Assembly: GCF_001635455.1 (NCBI RefSeq)
Contig: NZ_LWEH01000044.1
Span: forward strand, 1-57,715
DNA length: 57,715 nucleotides
Direction: 5' to 3'
From: Vibrio sp. HI00D65
GTDB taxonomy: Bacteria > Pseudomonadota > Gammaproteobacteria > Enterobacterales > Vibrionaceae
The translations under genes were made by a program, and so were the position numbers. The notes beneath the pieces are model-generated. The model did no database searches, was not told where the DNA came from, and worked only from the letters and a program-made list of their open reading frames with translations. Positions 54,490 through 57,715 of this stretch are shown piece after piece. How positions within the stretch are numbered: the stretch's first letter is position 1; every line of letters starts with the position of its first letter.

Positions 54490-54837
54490 ATGAAAATTCT
54501 AACAGCAATCACCACTTCTATAATTTTATTATCTCCATTTGCTGCCAGTGCATATGATGCAAACGAACAATTTCAGGACTGTGTGAAAAATATTACAGTT
54601 TTATATCATGATGATTTGGCTAAGGAGTGTGCAACTTATCCATATTGTCGCGGTGAGAAAAAGCGCGATGAACTTAATTTGTTCAGCGTAGTGACTGCTG
54701 ATGGTGCATTCGATAAAATACAACTGAGCTATGATGCTTCAGCGATAATTATTTGGGCTAATGACGTCGGCCTTAACGAATCAAATACTGATGTAATATT
54801 ACGTAGTTCTGTTGATAAGTGCGGTATTACTTTCTAA
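54490..54837 (+). CDS. Small secreted protein with four cysteines, AT-rich
   Basis: A 115-aa protein; AGGA stands six to eight bases before ATG 54490. Signal peptide KILTAITTSIILLSPFAASA, then a mature domain with four cysteines (FQDCVKN, AKECATYPYC, DKCGITF), probably two disulphides. It probably shares a transcript with the preceding gene and ends at the terminator at 54882. Function unknown. Confidence 0.65.
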   Translation: MKILTAITTSIILLSPFAASAYDANEQFQDCVKNITVLYHDDLAKECATYPYCRGEKKRDELNLFSVVTADGAFDKIQLSYDASAIIIWANDVGLNESNTDVILRSSVDKCGITF

Positions 54838-54881
54838 TTGCTACTCAAAAGAGTAATACACTGTAAAGTAATCCAAGTAAT

Positions 54882-54908
54882 AAAAGAGTGGCTTATATCC
54901 ACTCTTTT
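54882..54908 (+). terminator. Rho-independent terminator
   Basis: Stem AAAAGAGTGG/CCACTCTTTT (10 bp) with loop CTTATAT, then TTATTT. It ends the two small secreted-protein genes. Confidence 0.85.
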
Positions 54909-54957
54909 TATTTATTCGCCAATAATTTTTAAGCTTCAATCTGTATTAAAGTACTTT

Positions 54958-55257
54958 TCCGGCATTCCTCACCATTTCAGACCGATGATAAGCCTTACCA
55001 TCGAGTTCTGCTTCTATGTAAGTAATGATTTGACGCGTATAAAAGTAGGTTTTCTCACTCAAACGCTCGAAAAGTTGCATCGTCTGAGTATCAGAAAATC
55101 GACTCTGGCTTCCGCCATTCTCAGGTTTAAGTTTTTAAGATAGAGCATAATCACTAAAGTGACGAACAGCTGCAGATTCATGAATACAAAGAGTTTGAGA
55201 GATCATAGCCGGGCTCCGACCTTCGGCAGCCAGCAGTACCATTTTCATGGTGAGCAT
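54958..55257 (-). pseudogene. IS630-family transposase N-terminal remnant
   Basis: On the minus strand from ATG 55257: LLAAEGRSPAMISQTL, HESAAVRHFSDYALS, a TAA in place of a Gln codon, KLKPENGGSQSRFSDTQTMQ, then TYFYTRQIITYIEAELDG. This is the helix-turn-helix part of an IS630-type transposase. The catalytic DDE part is absent, so the element is dead. No terminal repeats were found. Confidence 0.75.
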
Positions 55258-55369
55258 GCATGACTCTGACTCAATGAAAAATCATGTATTTTCAATGGTT
55301 ACGGATATATTTGCAACATCAGAAAGTATGAACTAATTTTTCTAAGTAATATCTAGAAAAAGGAAAAAC

Positions 55370-56383
55370 ATGATGAAATCTGGTATTTTTATTTTAAGTT
55401 CTTTGATTCTATTTGGTGCTAATGTAAACGCTAAAGAAAGTGAAAATATAGTTACATTTGAGAATTACCCCCATGTTGAATCGACTATTGAAATATCAAA
55501 TTATCAAAAGTTAGCTGAAGGGGTTAACAAGTGGTATCACTTTAGAGCTCCGACACCTATAGACAATCAGCCTACTATCAGGATGAATAGAGATACTTTA
55601 TATAGTATGGCTACAATCGATGTGTCTCAGGGAGCTAAAGTAACTTTACCCGATGCAGGGGAAAGATATATTTCACTAATGATTGTGAACGAGGATGGTT
55701 ACACAAATAAAGTATGGTACGGCAAAGGTGAATATGAGCTAAATAAAGATTTAGTTGGAACAGATTATGCCTTTGTTATAGTAAGAATTTTCTTGGATAG
55801 TAATGATAAGAATGATGTGACTACGGTTAACAATTTACAAGATAATCTTAAAATCGAAGCAAAGAGTAGTACCCCATTTGAACCAAAAAATTGGGACATG
55901 ACAAGTTATCATAAGGTTCACGAAACACTTATTGATATATTTCAGCTTCTTCCCAACACATTGGGCGCTTTTGGTAAAAAGGAGAACGTTGACCCGATAC
56001 GATTTATCTTAGGTAGTGCAGGTGGTTACGGTGGGTTACCAGAAGAAGATGCATTCTACATGAATGTGAGCCCAGGACTAAGTGTTGGAAAGTATGAAAT
56101 GACATTAAAAGATGTACCAGTTGATGGCTTTGTTTCGTTCAGCTTATACAACAAAGAAGGTTTTTTCTTTCAGTCTGATAGCGGCCTTCCTAGCTTAAAT
56201 AATGTTACAGCTCAAAAGAATCCGGACAATAGTTTTACAGTCTACTTTGGAGGGTGTGATACTCGTAAAATAAATTGTTTGGCACTTAAAGATGGTTGGA
56301 ATTTTGTTGTAAGGCTCTATCAGCCAAGAAAAGAAATTTTAAATGGAAGCTGGAATCTTCCAAGCATTAAAAAATCACAATAA
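55370..56383 (+). CDS. DUF1254/DUF1214-family periplasmic protein
   Basis: A 337-aa protein with signal peptide KSGIFILSSLILFGANVNA. The N-terminal DUF1254 part includes PTIRMNRDTLYSMATIDVS; the C-terminal DUF1214 part includes GFVSFSLYNKEGFF, TVYFGGCDTRKINCL and DGWNFVVRLYQPRKEI. The ATG at 55370 follows AAGGA by about six bases (a second ATG is adjacent). The family is widespread in marine bacteria and biochemically uncharacterised. AT-rich and surrounded by mobile debris, so probably acquired. Confidence 0.85.
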   Translation: MMKSGIFILSSLILFGANVNAKESENIVTFENYPHVESTIEISNYQKLAEGVNKWYHFRAPTPIDNQPTIRMNRDTLYSMATIDVSQGAKVTLPDAGERYISLMIVNEDGYTNKVWYGKGEYELNKDLVGTDYAFVIVRIFLDSNDKNDVTTVNNLQDNLKIEAKSSTPFEPKNWDMTSYHKVHETLIDIFQLLPNTLGAFGKKENVDPIRFILGSAGGYGGLPEEDAFYMNVSPGLSVGKYEMTLKDVPVDGFVSFSLYNKEGFFFQSDSGLPSLNNVTAQKNPDNSFTVYFGGCDTRKINCLALKDGWNFVVRLYQPRKEILNGSWNLPSIKKSQ

Positions 56384-56391
56384 TTAATGTG

Positions 56392-56425
56392 GTTATCAGA
56401 GCTGTGTTAAAATAGCTCTGATAAC
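56392..56425. terminator. Strong hairpin downstream of the DUF1254 gene
   Basis: A 12-bp perfect stem GTTATCAGAGCT/AGCTCTGATAAC with a 10-base loop; the T run after it is weak. Confidence 0.55.
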
Positions 56426-56508
56426 TATTGGGTAAATACACCCATTGTGAAAGAAAAAAGACGACCTCTAAAACGGTAGAGCTGTATAAATCCTCAGCAT
56501 AATTTAGT

Positions 56509-56541
56509 ACCATGGGTTTATCATTTCGATAGGTCCATGGT
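56509..56541 (+). promoter_or_regulatory. Second copy of the ogr leader hairpin
   Basis: The same 33-base hairpin as at 5354-5386, also with 14 paired positions. Two pairs differ from the first copy (one G-T to G-C, one C-G to T-G), and pairing is kept. Confidence 0.6.
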
Positions 56542-56547
56542 TATTAT

Positions 56548-56786
56548 ATGAGAGTAGTTTATTCCGAGTGTGGCGATAAAGCCCGCATACAAAAATCAAA
56601 ATACATTTCAGTAACTTATAGTTGATAATATTGTAGTTGCATTAACCCTGAGTGCAGCCATACCTTAGTGATGAACTTTTCCTTCAGCCATACCCTAGCA
56701 CTTCAGCTAAAACGACTTCTAAATTAGCTTTTGAAATGGTTAAAGCTCTAGCCCCTGAACAACACCAGGAGCTTTCAAGCTTATAA
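56548..56786 (+). pseudogene. Decayed ogr-like gene
   Basis: Clearly homologous to 5392-5643 (MRVVYSECGDKARIQKSKYI, then YCSCINPECSHTLVMNFSFS). The first zinc cysteine is changed to Tyr, two adjacent stops (TGA TAA) follow VTYS, and a one-base deletion shifts the frame after FSFSHTL. It cannot make a functional activator. Confidence 0.88.
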
Positions 56787-57008
56787 CTCTATAACTTTCG
56801 TCTGTTCAAGTATTGTGTGATACCAAACAATCAATTCCGATAGAGTACATAATAAGCCGGACATTAGAACATCAAAAGTATCTATGTGCATTGCAACATG
56901 CTCGAACCATGTCAAATTTCTTTTGGGTTTTAAAATCAAACTAAAAGTTTTATTTAACAATTTTCTGAAAGCAATCAACGGTAAAGTTGCCTTACTGGTG
57001 AAGACCAA

Positions 57009-57531
57009 TACTTAAGCCTCTGAGGTCCCTGTATCATCTTGTTACTAGAACCTCCAATTTGTACTCCACTAAAATCCCAAAAAAAAAGAAAGCAAAAGAT
57101 GCGAAGAGTGCTTGCTCAATCTCACCTAAGGACAAGATATGCTTAAGTATTCCGTATTAAAAACACTAAATAAACTGCCCATAAATAATGGCCCAACTAC
57201 AAAAAACACCTCAAAAATAGAAATGTTAAAGCTACCCATAGTATTGCTACCTTTTTTATTACAATCTAATTCCCACTAAATCATCAGGCATTTCAATAAG
57301 TCATTACATCAATCACCCCATATAAATTCACAAAGCTATCGACTCTTGCTTCAGAGTGACAAAATCCAACCATATATTTCCGATGTGCTCTCTCGTACCA
57401 CGAAATACCTCTACTAGCCCCACACAATGAGGGGTTGTAAAACCAGCTACAATATCGCTATTATTTCCAAAGCTTGTTTAGCAATTTAGTATTGTAGGGT
57501 GAATATTAAGTTAATGAAAAAACGTTATCAT
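57009..57531. other. Gene-free stretch inside the remnant
   Basis: About 520 bases with no gene, and no ribosome binding site before any frame. The 75-codon minus frame just to its left (56781-57008) also looks accidental. This is the scar between the dead ogr and the 128-aa relative. Confidence 0.4.
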
Positions 57532-57715
57532 TCACATTTTCTCAGTAGTCTTGATTTGGTGGTGCTCAAGTTGGCCGTCAAACAGTGAAATGTACAGTTT
57601 ATGTTCTTGATTCGCCCCTACTACATAGTGGTCTTTTTTGTAATACGTATTCGATAGTTTCAGCGTCTGCATCGGTACACAGGTATTTGATATCAATCAG
57701 TTTCACCTTCCCTAT
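57532..57715 (-). pseudogene. Frameshifted relative of the 128-aa gene (5' end outside window)
   Basis: The minus strand encodes KVKLIDIKYLCTDADAETIE, then after a run of six A (57634-57639 on the + strand as T) the frame shifts by one; DHYVVGANQEHKLYISLFDG continues in the other frame to TGA at 57532. It matches the protein at 17414-17800. The tail is different and shorter. Confidence 0.8.

Larger units (their letters stand above)
56450..57715. mobile_element. Collapsed second relative of the 5.3-19 kb element
   Basis: From about 56450 the sequence resembles 5300 onward: the same ogr leader and hairpin, a dead ogr, and then, after only about 0.75 kb, a frameshifted copy of the 128-aa gene that stands beside the integrase in the intact element. 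The ~12 kb that lie between them in the intact element are missing. It may continue past the window end into an integrase. Confidence 0.75.

Noticed and set aside
54838..55143. 101-codon + strand frame after the small secreted proteins.
   Set aside because: It begins at a poor start, crosses the terminator at 54882, and is antisense to the IS630 remnant, which explains the open frame.
56781..57008. 75-codon minus-strand frame between the dead ogr and the end of the window.
   Set aside because: No recognisable features, no ribosome binding site, and nothing like it in the intact element.

Overview
The window reads as accessory-rich chromosomal DNA of a marine Vibrio, possibly of the Harveyi clade and possibly chromosome II. 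The species and chromosome are inference. The support is the kbl-tdh pair, Vibrio-type integron attC sites, an IntIA-like integron integrase, a YopT-like type III effector with its chaperone, and Vibrio-style LruC, HD-GYP and M23 genes.

Region 1 (1-5.3 kb) is integron and mobile debris. It starts with the 3' end of an integron integrase on the + strand. Next come a small membrane protein, an orphan Imm49-type immunity gene, a 0.4 kb phage-derived repeat, and three cassettes on the minus strand, each closed by an attC site (cupin; VOC; tautomerase plus a broken monooxygenase). The cassettes lie beyond the 3' end of intI, which is the wrong side for a normal array.

Region 2 (about 5.3-19.04 kb) is a compact P2-related integrated element. 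It has an ogr-like activator, a GPA/HUH replication endonuclease, a run of small early genes, a CII-like protein, a Cox-like protein, a CI repressor and a tyrosine integrase, but no capsid, tail or terminase genes. This composition suggests a phage satellite or a drastically reduced prophage. Between CI and the integrase sits a defence-like cargo block. It contains a retron (OLD-family ATPase/TOPRIM effector, a predicted msr-msd RNA of about 200 nt bounded by a perfect 14-bp inverted repeat, and a reverse transcriptase), a zinc-ribbon Ser/Thr kinase with a 193-aa companion, and a 128-aa unknown gene next to the integrase. The retron, its RNA boundaries and its packing into a satellite-like element are the best candidate for an undescribed system here.

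Region 3 (19-30 kb) holds kbl-tdh (threonine catabolism), a decayed EAL-domain gene, a YopT-like cysteine protease effector translationally coupled to its chaperone, and a five-gene MacB/HlyD/TolC-type efflux operon facing a LysR regulator.

Region 4 (30-52 kb) is ordinary chromosomal cargo: VOC protein, PepSY membrane protein with DUF2946, cytochrome b562, a YcdX-type PHP phosphatase, a large HD-GYP sensor, an EamA transporter with divergent LysR, YbjQ, an M23 endopeptidase, a TPR membrane protein, cytochrome b561, a heterodimeric ABC exporter and an LruC/lipoprotein pair.

Region 5 (52-57.7 kb) is mobile debris again. It has a 5'-truncated phage portal gene followed by a second copy of the 0.4 kb repeat seen at 2.8-3.2 kb (a candidate P2-like cos region), two small AT-rich secreted proteins, an IS630-family remnant, a DUF1254/DUF1214 protein, and a collapsed second relative of the region 2 element that keeps a dead ogr and a frameshifted copy of the 128-aa gene.
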